DNA from: Mycolicibacterium pyrenivorans
GTDB lineage: Bacteria; Actinomycetota; Actinomycetes; Mycobacteriales; Mycobacteriaceae
Direction: 5' to 3'
Length of the DNA: 64,000 bases
Assembly: GCF_025821625.1 (NCBI RefSeq)
Contig: NZ_JACKSH010000237.1
Location: 1,377-65,376, forward strand
Positions 33,292 to 42,507 of the stretch are shown piece after piece. Each line of letters begins with the position of its first letter. Within the stretch, counting starts at the first letter, position 1. The position numbers and the translations under genes are program-made. The notes under the pieces were generated by a model, which searched no databases, was not told where the DNA came from, and saw only the letters and a program-made list of their open reading frames with translations.

Positions 33292-36009
33292 GTGACCGCC
33301 AGCTCCCAGCCCATTGCCACCAGCGGCCTCGACGGTGCCGAGGCCCTCCCGAAGTCATGGGATCCAGGGGCGGTGGAGAGTGCCCTGTATCAGGGCTGGG
33401 TCGAGGCCGGCTACTTCAGCGCCGATCCCACCAGCGGCAAGCCTGCTTACTCGATCGTGCTGCCACCGCCGAACGTGACCGGCAACCTGCACATGGGGCA
33501 CGCCCTCGACCACACGCTGATGGACGCGCTGACCCGACGCAAGCGCATGCAGGGCTACGAGGCCCTCTGGCTGCCCGGCATGGATCACGCGGGCATCGCC
33601 ACCCAGTCGGTGGTGGAGAAGCAGCTCGCTGTCGACGGCAAGACCAAAGAGGACTTCGGTCGCGAACTGTTCGTCGAGAAGGTCTGGGACTGGAAGCGTG
33701 AGTCCGGCGGCACCATCGGATGGCAGATGCGCGCCATCGGCGACGGCGTGGACTGGAGCCGCGACCGATTCACCATGGACGAGGGCCTGTCGCGGGCGGT
33801 GCGCACGATCTTCAAACGGCTCTTCGACGCCGGGTTGATCTACCAGGCCGAGCGGCTGGTCAACTGGTCGCCGGTGCTCGAGACCGCGATCTCCGACCTC
33901 GAGGTCAAGTACGAGGACGTCGAGGGCGAGCTGGTGTCGTTCCGCTACGGCTCGTTGGACGACGGGGATCCCCACATCGTGGTGGCCACGACGCGGCTGG
34001 AGACGATGCTCGGTGACACCGCGATCGCCGTGCATCCCGACGACGAGCGCTACCGCCACCTCGTCGGCCAGACGCTGCCGCACCCGTTCCTGGACCGGTC
34101 GATCCTCGTCGTCGCCGATCACCACGTCGACCCCGAGTTCGGAACGGGCGCAGTGAAAGTCACGCCCGCCCACGACCCTAACGACTTCGAGATCGGCATG
34201 CGGCACCAGCTGCCGATGCCGTCGATGCTCGACACGAAGGGCCGCGTCGCCGACACCGGGACGCAGTTCGACGGGATGGACCGATTCGAGGCGCGGGTGG
34301 CCATCCGGGAGGCGCTGGCCGCCCAGGGACGCATCGTCGCCGAGAAGCGCCCCTACCTGCACAGCGTCGGCCACTCCGAACGCAGCGGCGAACCGATAGA
34401 GCCGCGCCTGAGCCTGCAGTGGTGGGTCAAGGTGGAATCCTTGGCCAAGGCGGCCGGGGACGCAGTCCGCAACGGAGACACCGTGATCCATCCGGCCAGC
34501 CTGGAGCCTCGCTGGTTCGCGTGGGTCGACAACATGCACGATTGGTGCATCTCCCGCCAGTTGTGGTGGGGCCACCGGATTCCCATCTGGCACGGGCCCA
34601 ACGGCGAAACCGTGTGCGTGGGACCGGACGAAGTGCCGCCGGAAGGCTGGGAGCAGGACCCCGACGTCCTGGACACCTGGTTCAGTTCGGCGCTGTGGCC
34701 GTTCTCCACGATGGGCTGGCCCGATCACACCGCCGAACTGGCGAAGTTCTATCCGACCACGGTTCTGGTGACCGGTTACGACATCCTGTTCTTCTGGGTG
34801 GCGCGGATGATGATGTTCGGCACGTTCGTCGCCGACGACCCCGCGATCACCTGCGACGGCGCCCGTGGACCGCAGGTGCCGTTCCAGAATGTCTTCCTGC
34901 ACGGCCTGATTCGCGACGAGTTCGGCCGCAAGATGAGCAAGTCCCGCGGCAACGGTATCGACCCGCTCGACTGGGTGGAGAAATTCGGCGCGGACGCGCT
35001 GCGGTTCACCCTCGCCCGGGGCGCCAGCCCGGGTGGCGATCTGGCGATCGGTGAGGACCATGCCCGGGCGTCACGCAACTTCGCCACCAAGCTGTTCAAT
35101 GCGACCCGCTTCGCACTGCTCAACGGGGCCGCGATGAGCCCCTTGGGCGAAGAGCAAAAGGCGCAGTCCGGCGTCCTCTTGTCCTACGAGTTGACCGACG
35201 CCGACCGCTGGATTCTGGGCCGGCTCGAAGAGGTTCGCGCCGAGGTGGATTCGACGTTGGACAGCTACGAGTTCAACAGGGCGTGTGAATCGCTGTACCA
35301 CTTCGCGTGGGACGAGTTCTGCGACTGGTATGTCGAGCTCGCGAAGGTGCAGCTGGGTTCCCAAGAAAGTGACCGTGTTTCGCATACGACCGCCGTCCTG
35401 GCGGCGGTGCTGGACACCCTGCTGAAACTGTTGCACCCGGTGATGCCGTTCGTGACCGAGGTTCTGTGGAAGGCGTTGACCGGCGGTGAGTCTGTGGTCG
35501 TCGCGGAATGGCCGACGCCGTCCGGGTTCGGCGTGGATCAGGCTGCGGCACAACGCGTCGCGGACATGCAGAAACTGATCACCGAGGTCCGCAGGTTCCG
35601 CAGCGACCAGGGCCTCGCCGACCGGCAGAAGGTGCCTGCCCGGCTGTCGGACATCACCGCCGCCGGACTCGACGCACACGTGCCCGCGGTGACGGCCCTG
35701 GCCTGGCTCACCCCGCCCGCCGACGACTTCAGCCCGTCGGCCTCGCTCGAGGTGCGGCTGTCGGACGCGACCGTGATCGTCGAACTCGACACCTCGGGAA
35801 CCGTCGACGTGGCGGCCGAACGGCGCAGGCTGGAGAAGGATCTCGCCGCGGCACAGAAAGAACTAGCGGGCACCACCGGCAAGCTCGGCAACGACGGGTT
35901 CCTCGCCAAGGCGCCCGCGGAGGTCGTCGACAAGATCCGCGCCCGCCAGCAGCTGGCCCGCGAGGAAGTGGAGCGCATCACCGCGAGGCTCGAGTCGTTG
36001 CCGCAATGA
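33292..36009 (+). CDS. valS: Valyl-tRNA synthetase
   Basis: A 905-residue class Ia synthetase charging tRNA-Val. The HIGH-type motif is HMGH at residues 67-70, the KMSKS motif lies near residue 547 (GRKMSKSRGNGID), the editing domain is between them, and the C-terminal coiled coil is visible in ERRRLEKDLAAAQKELAGTTGKLGN. The start is GTG 33292. The stop overlaps the folC ATG by four bases, so the two are co-translated. Confidence 0.97.
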   Translation: MTASSQPIATSGLDGAEALPKSWDPGAVESALYQGWVEAGYFSADPTSGKPAYSIVLPPPNVTGNLHMGHALDHTLMDALTRRKRMQGYEALWLPGMDHAGIATQSVVEKQLAVDGKTKEDFGRELFVEKVWDWKRESGGTIGWQMRAIGDGVDWSRDRFTMDEGLSRAVRTIFKRLFDAGLIYQAERLVNWSPVLETAISDLEVKYEDVEGELVSFRYGSLDDGDPHIVVATTRLETMLGDTAIAVHPDDERYRHLVGQTLPHPFLDRSILVVADHHVDPEFGTGAVKVTPAHDPNDFEIGMRHQLPMPSMLDTKGRVADTGTQFDGMDRFEARVAIREALAAQGRIVAEKRPYLHSVGHSERSGEPIEPRLSLQWWVKVESLAKAAGDAVRNGDTVIHPASLEPRWFAWVDNMHDWCISRQLWWGHRIPIWHGPNGETVCVGPDEVPPEGWEQDPDVLDTWFSSALWPFSTMGWPDHTAELAKFYPTTVLVTGYDILFFWVARMMMFGTFVADDPAITCDGARGPQVPFQNVFLHGLIRDEFGRKMSKSRGNGIDPLDWVEKFGADALRFTLARGASPGGDLAIGEDHARASRNFATKLFNATRFALLNGAAMSPLGEEQKAQSGVLLSYELTDADRWILGRLEEVRAEVDSTLDSYEFNRACESLYHFAWDEFCDWYVELAKVQLGSQESDRVSHTTAVLAAVLDTLLKLLHPVMPFVTEVLWKALTGGESVVVAEWPTPSGFGVDQAAAQRVADMQKLITEVRRFRSDQGLADRQKVPARLSDITAAGLDAHVPAVTALAWLTPPADDFSPSASLEVRLSDATVIVELDTSGTVDVAAERRRLEKDLAAAQKELAGTTGKLGNDGFLAKAPAEVVDKIRARQQLAREEVERITARLESLPQ

Positions 36010-37439
36010 TGGACCCGCCCGAGTTCGACCCCGAACCGACCCCGGACGAAATCGCGTCGCTGCTCCAGGTCGAGCACCTGCTCGACCAACGCTGGCCGGA
36101 GACGAAGATCGAGCCGAGCACGGCCCGGATCTCGGCGTTGATGGAGATGCTCGGGTCACCACAACTCGGCTATCCGTCGATACACATCGGGGGAACCAAC
36201 GGTAAGACGTCGGTGGCCAGGATGGTCGACGCGCTGCTGACCGCGCTGGCCCGGCGCACCGGCCGCACCACCAGCCCGCACCTGCAGTCGGCGGTGGAAC
36301 GCATCTCGATCGACGGCAGGCCGATCAGCCCGGCGACCTATGTCGACACGTACCGGGAGATCGAGCCGTTCGTCGAGATGGTCGACCAACAGTCACAGGC
36401 AGCCGGGGGACCGGCCATGAGCAAGTTCGAGGTCGTCACCGCGATGGCCTTCGCCGCCTTCGCCGACGCCCCCATCGACGTGGCGGTCGTCGAGGTCGGA
36501 CTCGGTGGCCGATGGGACGCCACCAACGTCGTCAACGCCCCGGTGGCGGTCATCACGCCGATCGGCATCGACCACGCCGACTACCTCGGCGGAACCCTCG
36601 CCGAGATCGCCGGCGAGAAGGCCGGCATCATCACCAGGCAATCAGACGACCTCATCCCGACCGACACGGTCGCGGTGATGGCCCGCCAACCGCAGGAGGC
36701 CATGGAGGTGTTGCTGGCCCAGGCGGTGCGGGCCGACGCCGCCGTCGCCCGCGAGGACTCGGAGTTCGCGGTGGTCGGCAGGCAGGTGGCAGTCGGTGGA
36801 CAGCTGCTCGAGCTGCAGGGACTCGGCGGCGCGTACACCGACGTGTTCCTGCCGCTGCACGGCGAGCACCAGGCGCACAACGCAGTGCTGGCCCTTGCGG
36901 CCGTCGAGGCGTTCTTCGGTGCCGGGGCGCAGCGCCAGCTCGACGTCGACGCCGTGCGGGCCGGTTTCGCGGCGGTGACCTCGCCCGGGCGGCTGGAGCG
37001 GATACGCAGTGCTCCAACGGTTTTCATCGACGCCGCGCACAATCCGGCAGGAGCGGCCGCGCTGGCGCAGGCGCTGGCCGACGAGTTCGACTTCCGGTTC
37101 CTCGTCGGCGTCGTCTCCGTGATGGCCGACAAGGACGTCGACGGCATCCTGGCCGCGCTCGAACCGGTGCTCGACCAGATCGTCGTCACCCACAACGGGT
37201 CGGAGCGGGCACTGGAGGTGGACGCGCTGGCGCTCAAGGCGGAGGAACGTTTCGGCCCCGAGCGCGTCATCGTCGCCAACACGCTGCCCGACGCCATCGA
37301 GACGGCCACCGCACTGGTCGAGGAGGCCGGCAACGAGGCCGACGGTGTCGGCGGCATGGGCGGCGTCGGGGTGGTCATCACCGGATCGGTGGTCACCGCC
37401 GGTGCCGCGCGGAGCCTGTTCGGAAGGGACCCCGCGTGA
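36006..37439 (+). CDS. folC: Bifunctional folylpolyglutamate/dihydrofolate synthase
   Basis: A 477-residue Mur-ligase-like enzyme adding glutamates to folates. The P-loop GGTNGKTS is at residues 62-69, followed by TTSPHLQSAVERISIDG, VVEVGLGGRWDATN, GIDHADYLGGTLAEIAGEKAGI and HGEHQAHNAVLALAAVE. The ATG at 36006 overlaps the valS stop. It overlaps the next gene by four bases as well, making a valS-folC-DUF4233 operon as in M. tuberculosis. Confidence 0.96.
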   Translation: MMDPPEFDPEPTPDEIASLLQVEHLLDQRWPETKIEPSTARISALMEMLGSPQLGYPSIHIGGTNGKTSVARMVDALLTALARRTGRTTSPHLQSAVERISIDGRPISPATYVDTYREIEPFVEMVDQQSQAAGGPAMSKFEVVTAMAFAAFADAPIDVAVVEVGLGGRWDATNVVNAPVAVITPIGIDHADYLGGTLAEIAGEKAGIITRQSDDLIPTDTVAVMARQPQEAMEVLLAQAVRADAAVAREDSEFAVVGRQVAVGGQLLELQGLGGAYTDVFLPLHGEHQAHNAVLALAAVEAFFGAGAQRQLDVDAVRAGFAAVTSPGRLERIRSAPTVFIDAAHNPAGAAALAQALADEFDFRFLVGVVSVMADKDVDGILAALEPVLDQIVVTHNGSERALEVDALALKAEERFGPERVIVANTLPDAIETATALVEEAGNEADGVGGMGGVGVVITGSVVTAGAARSLFGRDPA

Positions 37440-37855
37440 GCGAGAAGCCGCCGCCGGGCGAACCCGGTGTCGCCGCCGGGTCGGCTCCGGACCCGTGGAA
37501 GAGCTTCCGCGGCGTGATGGCCGGCACGCTGATCCTCGAAGCCATCGTCGTGCTGCTGGCGCTGCCCGTCGTGGACGCCGTCGGCGGCGGCCTGTCCACC
37601 GGGTCGACGATCTACGTCGTCGGCGTCGCGGTGCTGCTGGTCCTGATGGCCGGCATTCAGGGGCGGTCGTGGGCGATCTGGGCCGATCTCGGCGTGCAAC
37701 TGCTGCTGATTGCCGGGTGGGTGGTCTACCCCGGTATCGGTTTCATCGGGCTGCTGTTCACCGTCGTGTGGCTGCTGCTGGTGTATCTGCGGGCAGAGGT
37801 GCTGCGCCGCCAGAAGCGTGGCCTGCTCCCCGGCCAGCAGCCGCCGAGCGACTGA
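37436..37855 (+). CDS. DUF4233 membrane protein (Rv2446c-like)
   Basis: A 139-residue integral membrane protein with four hydrophobic helices (GTLILEAIVVLLALPVV, IYVVGVAVLLVLMAG, LGVQLLLIAGWVVYPG, FIGLLFTVVWLLLVYLRAEVL). It is always found after folC in mycobacteria; the role is unknown. It starts at GTG 37436 within the folC stop (GTGA). Confidence 0.85.
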   Translation: MSEKPPPGEPGVAAGSAPDPWKSFRGVMAGTLILEAIVVLLALPVVDAVGGGLSTGSTIYVVGVAVLLVLMAGIQGRSWAIWADLGVQLLLIAGWVVYPGIGFIGLLFTVVWLLLVYLRAEVLRRQKRGLLPGQQPPSD

Positions 37856-37857
37856 GA

Positions 37858-37947
37858 GTTCCTCGCCGCTTGATCGTCGTCCGGCTGACCCGATTGCCGG
37901 ACTCCTCATCGCGGACTCGTTCCTCGCCGCTTGATCGTCGTCCGGCT
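37858..37947. repeat. 29-bp direct repeats upstream of ndk
   Basis: Bases 37858-37886 and 37919-37947 are identical (GTTCCTCGCCGCTTGATCGT then CGTCCGGCT) with a period of 61 bp. They fill most of the gap between the DUF4233 and ndk genes and also contain CCTCGCCGCTTG in both copies. Confidence 0.93.
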
Positions 37948-37959
37948 AGGCTGTCGGCC

Positions 37960-38370
37960 GTGACTGAGCGAACCCTCGTATTGATCAAGCCCGACGGCGT
38001 CGAACGCCGCCTCATCGGAGAGATCCTCAGCCGAATCGAAGGCAAAGGCCTCACCATCGCCGCCCTGGAGCTCAAGACCGTCAGCGACGAGCTGGCCCGC
38101 GCGCACTACGCCGAGCACGAGGGCAAGCCGTTCTTCCCGTCGCTGCTGGAGTTCATCACCTCGGCCCCGGTCGTGGCCGCGATCCTGGAGGGCCCGCGGG
38201 CCGTCGCCGCGTTCCGGCAGTTGGCCGGCGGCACCGATCCCGTCGAGAAGGCCACCCCCGGCACCATCCGCGGTGACCTGGGGTTGGAGACGCAATTCAA
38301 CCTCGTCCACGGATCCGATTCGCCCGACTCAGCCGTCCGGGAGATAGATCTCTGGTTCCCCGGCCGATAG
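37960..38370 (+). CDS. ndk: Nucleoside diphosphate kinase
   Basis: A 136-residue Ndk that interconverts NTPs and NDPs. Start GTG 37960 gives MTERTLVLIKPDGVERRLIGEIL, and the phospho-acceptor His is residue 117 in FNLVHGSDS. It lies downstream of folC and upstream of rne, as in M. tuberculosis (Rv2445c). The preceding direct repeats leave only a short leader. Confidence 0.95.
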   Translation: MTERTLVLIKPDGVERRLIGEILSRIEGKGLTIAALELKTVSDELARAHYAEHEGKPFFPSLLEFITSAPVVAAILEGPRAVAAFRQLAGGTDPVEKATPGTIRGDLGLETQFNLVHGSDSPDSAVREIDLWFPGR

Positions 38371-38681
38371 GGCCGCACGGACCGGGTTGACGCGGCCTTA
38401 TCGGTCCTGCCGTCGGGATGTGGGATACTGGGCGCGGGTGACCGGCCTTACAACCCAGGGTCGGCCACCCGGATGAAGACTTCGACGAGCGCGACCATCG
38501 TTACCGCGGTGCGGCGCAGACCCGTCCAGCCATCATTCAGACCGGCACCGAGATTGTTCCCCTGTGGATCGCTCGGGGCGAGACCATAACAAGTTCGGGA
38601 GTAGTCAGCCCGGACACAGAAACGAAGCCCTCGCGTGGCCGCGTCAGCACAATGACGCGCCCGGGGGCTTGAGGAGAATAC
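38371..38681 (+). other. Long rne leader region
   Basis: These 311 bp between ndk and rne contain a possible -10 GATACT at 38424-38429, which would give a leader of roughly 245 nt. A long RNase E leader fits the autoregulatory leaders known for RNase E in other bacteria. GAGGAG precedes the GTG start. No open frame in it has a recognisable product. Confidence 0.5.
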
Positions 38682-41639
38682 GTGGCCGACAATGAGAACT
38701 TTCAGGCTCCTACCCACGACCTCCCGGAAGCGACCGAGCACGCCGCGGTCCCATCCGGTGAAGCCAAGGACGCACCACCGCCTGAACGACTGAGGGTGCA
38801 TTCGCTGGCCCGGGTCCTCGGTACCACCAGCAAGCGGATCATCGACGCCCTGGTCGAGTTGGACGGCAGGACGCGCAGCGCGCACTCCACGGTGGGCCGT
38901 GAGGAAGTCGACCGGGTACGTGAGGCTCTCACCGAGCCGGAAGCCGAATCCGAGGCCGCAGCCGAGCCGGTGGCCGCAGCCGAACCCGCAGCCGAGCCGG
39001 TGGCCGACGCGCAGGCCGAGCCCGTGGGTGGGCCTGATGCTGAGGCGAGCCCCGCCCCGGTGACCGAGGAAGAGCCCGAGTCGCGGCTGATCCTGGAAAC
39101 CCCGGCTTCGCAAACCACCGAACCTGCCGACTATCTGCCGCTGTTCGTCGCTCCGCAGCCCGTGCGCTTCGAAGAACCCGTAGAAGGCGACAGCGACGGT
39201 GAGGACGACGGCGACGAGGACGACGACACCGACGGTGACGACGGGTCGGAGTCCGACGACGACCAGTCCGACCGCCCCACCGCCAAGCGCCGCCGACGGG
39301 GACGTCGCGGCCGGGGTCGGGGTCGCGGCGAACAGAACGGCGACGATTCGACGGGGGACTCGGACGGCGACGGACAGCCCGAGGGTGAGCAGTCCGAGAC
39401 CGGCGACGACTCCGACGACGACGATGACACCAGCGACGATGACGGGTCGGGTGCCGACGGCGGCAAGACCCGCAGGCGCCGGCGGCGCCGCCGCAAGTCC
39501 GGTTCCAACGACGACACCGAGGGCGGCACAGCGCCCGACGATCCGCCCAACACCGTCGTCCACGAACGCCCGCCGCGGCGCGCCAAGGGCGGCGGCAACG
39601 GCGATTCGTCGAACAACGAGATCCAGGGCATCAGCGGGTCCACCCGCTTGGAAGCCAAACGGCAGCGCCGCAGGGACGGCCGCGATGCCGGCCGGCGCCG
39701 GCCGCCGATCCTGAGCGAGGCGGAATTCCTGGCGCGACGCGAAGCCGTCGAGCGCATGATGGTCATCCGCGACAAGGTCCGCACCGAGCCACCCCACGAG
39801 GGCGCGCGGTACACGCAGATCGCGGTCCTCGAGGACGGCGTGGTGGTCGAACATTTCGTCACCTCAGCGGCCCAGTCGTCGCTCGTCGGCAACATCTATC
39901 TCGGCATCGTGCAGAACGTGCTGCCGTCGATGGAGGCGGCGTTCGTCGACATCGGCCGCGGCCGCAACGGCGTGCTCTATGCCGGCGAGGTGAACTGGGA
40001 GGCTGCAGGCCTCGGGGGCGCGCAGCGCAAGATCGAGCAGGCCCTCAAGCCCGGTGACTACGTCGTCGTCCAGGTCAGCAAGGACCCGGTGGGCCACAAG
40101 GGCGCCCGGCTGACGACGCAGGTGTCGTTGGCGGGCCGCTACCTGGTCTACGTGCCGGGCGCATCGTCGACCGGCATCAGCCGCAAGCTGCCCGACACGG
40201 AACGTCAGCGCCTGAAGGAGATCCTGCGCGAGGTGGTGCCCTCGGACGCGGGTGTCATCATCCGCACCGCCTCCGAAGGCGTCAAGGAAGAAGACATCCG
40301 CAGCGACGTCAACCGCTTGCAGGAGCGGTGGAACGAGATCGACGCCAAGGCTGCCGAGACCAAGAAGAAGGCCGCCGGTGCGGCGGTGGCGCTCTATGAA
40401 GAGCCCGACGTCCTGGTCAAGGTCATCCGTGACCTGTTCAACGAGGACTTCACCGGACTGATCGTCTCCGGCGACGACGCCTGGACCACGATCAACGACT
40501 ACGTGCACGCCGTGGCGCCCGAACTGGTTCCGCGGATGACAAAGTACGAGCCGGCCTCCCCGGACGGCCCTGACGTATTCGCCGTGCACCGCATCGACGA
40601 ACAGCTCACCAAGGCGATGGACCGCAAGGTGTGGCTGCCGTCGGGTGGCACGCTGGTCATCGACCGCACCGAGGCGATGACGGTCGTCGACGTCAACACC
40701 GGCAAGTTCACCGGATCGGGGGGCAACCTCGAGCAGACGGTGACCCGCAACAACCTGGAAGCCGCCGAGGAGATCGTGCGGCAGCTCCGGCTGCGCGACA
40801 TCGGCGGCATCGTCGTCATCGACTTCATCGACATGGTGCTGGAGAACAACCGCGATCTGGTGCTGCGCAGGCTGACCGAGGCGCTGGCCCGCGATCGCAC
40901 CCGCCACCAGGTGTCGGAAGTGACTTCGCTGGGGCTGGTGCAGCTGACCCGGAAGAAGCTGGGCACCGGGCTCCTCGAGGCGTTCTCGACAACCTGCACG
41001 CACTGCAGCGGGCGTGGCATCATGCTTCACGGCGACCCCGTCGACTCCGCGTCGACGACGGGCCGCAAGTCCGAGCCCGGCGCTGGACGTCGCAGCAAGC
41101 GAGGCAAGCGCGGCGGCCGCGACCAGCAGGACGTCCCGGTGGTCAAGGTGCCGGCGCATCTGCCTGGTGAGCACCCGATGTTCAAGGCCATGGCCGCGGC
41201 GAACGGCAAGCACGACGACGACGAAGACACCGACGATGACACCGGAACCGCCGAAGAGGTCGCCGAGCTCGATCCGGAGACGATCCGCAGAGCCGTCAAG
41301 GGCGACACGGACGAGGACGACTCGGATGACGAGGACGACCTCGATGACGCTTCGGACGAAGACGACGAAGACGACGAAGACGACGAAGACGACGAAGACG
41401 ACGAAGACGACGAAGACGACGAAGACGAGGACGACGAGGACGAGATCGACCTCGATGCCGACGACGAAGACGAGGACGACGAAGACGACATCGACGTCCT
41501 CGACGATGACTCCGATGAGGCTGACGATGACTCCGACGACGGGGCCGACGAGCCGCCGCAGGCCGTCGCGGTGACCGCTCCAGGTGGTCGGCACCGCAGG
41601 CGCGCCGCGGCGCGACCCGCAGGACCGCCGGCGGTTTGA
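38682..41639 (+). CDS. rne: Ribonuclease E/G
   Basis: A 985-residue endoribonuclease initiating mRNA decay and rRNA processing. The N-terminal arm has an IF2N-like helix (RLRVHSLARVLGTTSKRIIDALVEL) and Ala/Glu-Pro repeats, then a disordered acidic/Arg-rich region. The catalytic core holds the S1 domain (NVLPSMEAAFVDIGRGRNGVLYAGE), the 5'-sensor and DNase I-like domains (TVVDVNTGKFTG, IVVIDFIDM) and the zinc-link CTHCSGRG. The C-terminus is a poly-Asp/Glu tail encoded by 9-bp repeats. It starts at GTG 38682. Confidence 0.95.
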   Translation: MADNENFQAPTHDLPEATEHAAVPSGEAKDAPPPERLRVHSLARVLGTTSKRIIDALVELDGRTRSAHSTVGREEVDRVREALTEPEAESEAAAEPVAAAEPAAEPVADAQAEPVGGPDAEASPAPVTEEEPESRLILETPASQTTEPADYLPLFVAPQPVRFEEPVEGDSDGEDDGDEDDDTDGDDGSESDDDQSDRPTAKRRRRGRRGRGRGRGEQNGDDSTGDSDGDGQPEGEQSETGDDSDDDDDTSDDDGSGADGGKTRRRRRRRRKSGSNDDTEGGTAPDDPPNTVVHERPPRRAKGGGNGDSSNNEIQGISGSTRLEAKRQRRRDGRDAGRRRPPILSEAEFLARREAVERMMVIRDKVRTEPPHEGARYTQIAVLEDGVVVEHFVTSAAQSSLVGNIYLGIVQNVLPSMEAAFVDIGRGRNGVLYAGEVNWEAAGLGGAQRKIEQALKPGDYVVVQVSKDPVGHKGARLTTQVSLAGRYLVYVPGASSTGISRKLPDTERQRLKEILREVVPSDAGVIIRTASEGVKEEDIRSDVNRLQERWNEIDAKAAETKKKAAGAAVALYEEPDVLVKVIRDLFNEDFTGLIVSGDDAWTTINDYVHAVAPELVPRMTKYEPASPDGPDVFAVHRIDEQLTKAMDRKVWLPSGGTLVIDRTEAMTVVDVNTGKFTGSGGNLEQTVTRNNLEAAEEIVRQLRLRDIGGIVVIDFIDMVLENNRDLVLRRLTEALARDRTRHQVSEVTSLGLVQLTRKKLGTGLLEAFSTTCTHCSGRGIMLHGDPVDSASTTGRKSEPGAGRRSKRGKRGGRDQQDVPVVKVPAHLPGEHPMFKAMAAANGKHDDDEDTDDDTGTAEEVAELDPETIRRAVKGDTDEDDSDDEDDLDDASDEDDEDDEDDEDDEDDEDDEDDEDEDDEDEIDLDADDEDEDDEDDIDVLDDDSDEADDDSDDGADEPPQAVAVTAPGGRHRRRAAARPAGPPAV
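41355..41426 (+). repeat. Eight 9-bp repeats in the rne acidic tail
   Basis: GACGAAGAC is repeated eight times exactly in tandem and gives alternating Asp/Glu residues. Degenerate units continue to about 41520. Length can change by slippage without a frameshift. Confidence 0.93.
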
Positions 41640-41673
41640 CCCTCTACCCGCTGGTCACGTAACCTTGAGCAGT

Positions 41674-41708
41674 TGTCTCCAGGGCCTACCCACGGCCGGC
41701 GGGAGACA
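41674..41708 (+). promoter_or_regulatory. Hairpin at the start of the rplU leader
   Basis: TGTCTCC (41674-41680) pairs with GGAGACA (41702-41708), with an inner GGCC/GGCC pairing. It lies just after a possible -10 (TAACCT, 41660-41665) and 100 bp before rplU, so it would be at the 5' end of the rplU-rpmA mRNA. Confidence 0.5.
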
Positions 41709-41809
41709 GCGGGACGTCACGAGACCAGTTCTCCGGCCCCCGCACCCCAGACCCGCACGCACACCCCCGGGTGCTGCGCGCCCGCACGCGAAGCAGAGGA
41801 ACACCATCG

Positions 41810-42133
41810 ATGGCAGCCGAATCAGCCACGTACGCGATCGTCAAGACCGGTGGCAAGCAGTACAAGGTCGCCGCCGGTGACATCGTCAAGGTGGAGAAGC
41901 TCGACGTCGAGGCCGGCGCCACGGTCTCACTGCCCGTCGCGCTGGTCGTCGACGGCTCGAAGGTGACCACCGACGCCAAGGCGCTGGAGAAGGTCGCCGT
42001 CACCGGTGAGGTCCTCGAGCACACCAAAGGTCCGAAGATCCGTATCCACAAGTTCAAGAACAAGACCGGCTATCACAAGCGCCAGGGTCACCGTCAGCAG
42101 CTGACGGTGCTCAAGGTCACCGGCATCAAGTAA
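41810..42133 (+). CDS. rplU: 50S ribosomal protein L21
   Basis: A 107-residue L21 with the family start YAIVKTGGKQYKVAAGDIVKVEKLD and end KTGYHKRQGHRQQLTVLKVTGI. ATG 41810 follows AGAGGA; upstream codons in frame are not part of the family. It forms an operon with rpmA, 16 bp downstream. Confidence 0.96.
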   Translation: MAAESATYAIVKTGGKQYKVAAGDIVKVEKLDVEAGATVSLPVALVVDGSKVTTDAKALEKVAVTGEVLEHTKGPKIRIHKFKNKTGYHKRQGHRQQLTVLKVTGIK

Positions 42134-42149
42134 CGACGGGAGCGACAAC

Positions 42150-42416
42150 ATGGCACACAAGAAGGGCGCTTCCAGCTCACGCAACGGTCGCGACTCCAAC
42201 GCTCAGCGACTGGGCGTCAAGCGGTTCGTCGGCCAGGTCGTCAAGGCCGGCGAGATCCTGGTCCGTCAGCGGGGTACTCATTTCCATCCCGGCGACAACG
42301 TCGGCCGTGGTGGCGACGACACGCTGTTCGCCACGGCGCCGGGCGCCGTCGAGTTCGGTAAGAAGCGCGGGCGCAAGTTCGTCAACGTCGTCCGCGTCGA
42401 GCGCGTCGAAGCGTAA
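42150..42416 (+). CDS. rpmA: 50S ribosomal protein L27
   Basis: An 88-residue L27. The protein begins directly with [27 protein letters not shown]-type sequence, so it has no cleavable N-terminal extension of the Firmicutes kind. [21 protein letters not shown] is the conserved core. Confidence 0.97.
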   Translation: [88 protein letters not shown]

Positions 42417-42438
42417 TTCCCTCTTCCTCCGTCGAGAT

Positions 42439-42483
42439 CTACGTTTTTCAGAGGGGCTCTCGCGCTTCGTCTGCAAAACGTAG
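42439..42483. terminator. Terminator between rpmA and obg
   Basis: CTACGTTTTTCAGA (42439-42452) and TCTGCAAAACGTAG (42470-42483) pair at 13 of 14 positions with a 17-nt loop. It lies 23 bp after the rpmA stop and 25 bp before obg, so obg may have partly independent transcription. Confidence 0.75.
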
Positions 42484-42507
42484 GTTCGGTGATGGAAAGG
42501 AAGTCCG

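Noticed and set aside
41355..41426. Regular repeats looking like a CRISPR array
   Set aside because: The 9-bp units have no spacers and lie in frame within the rne coding region.
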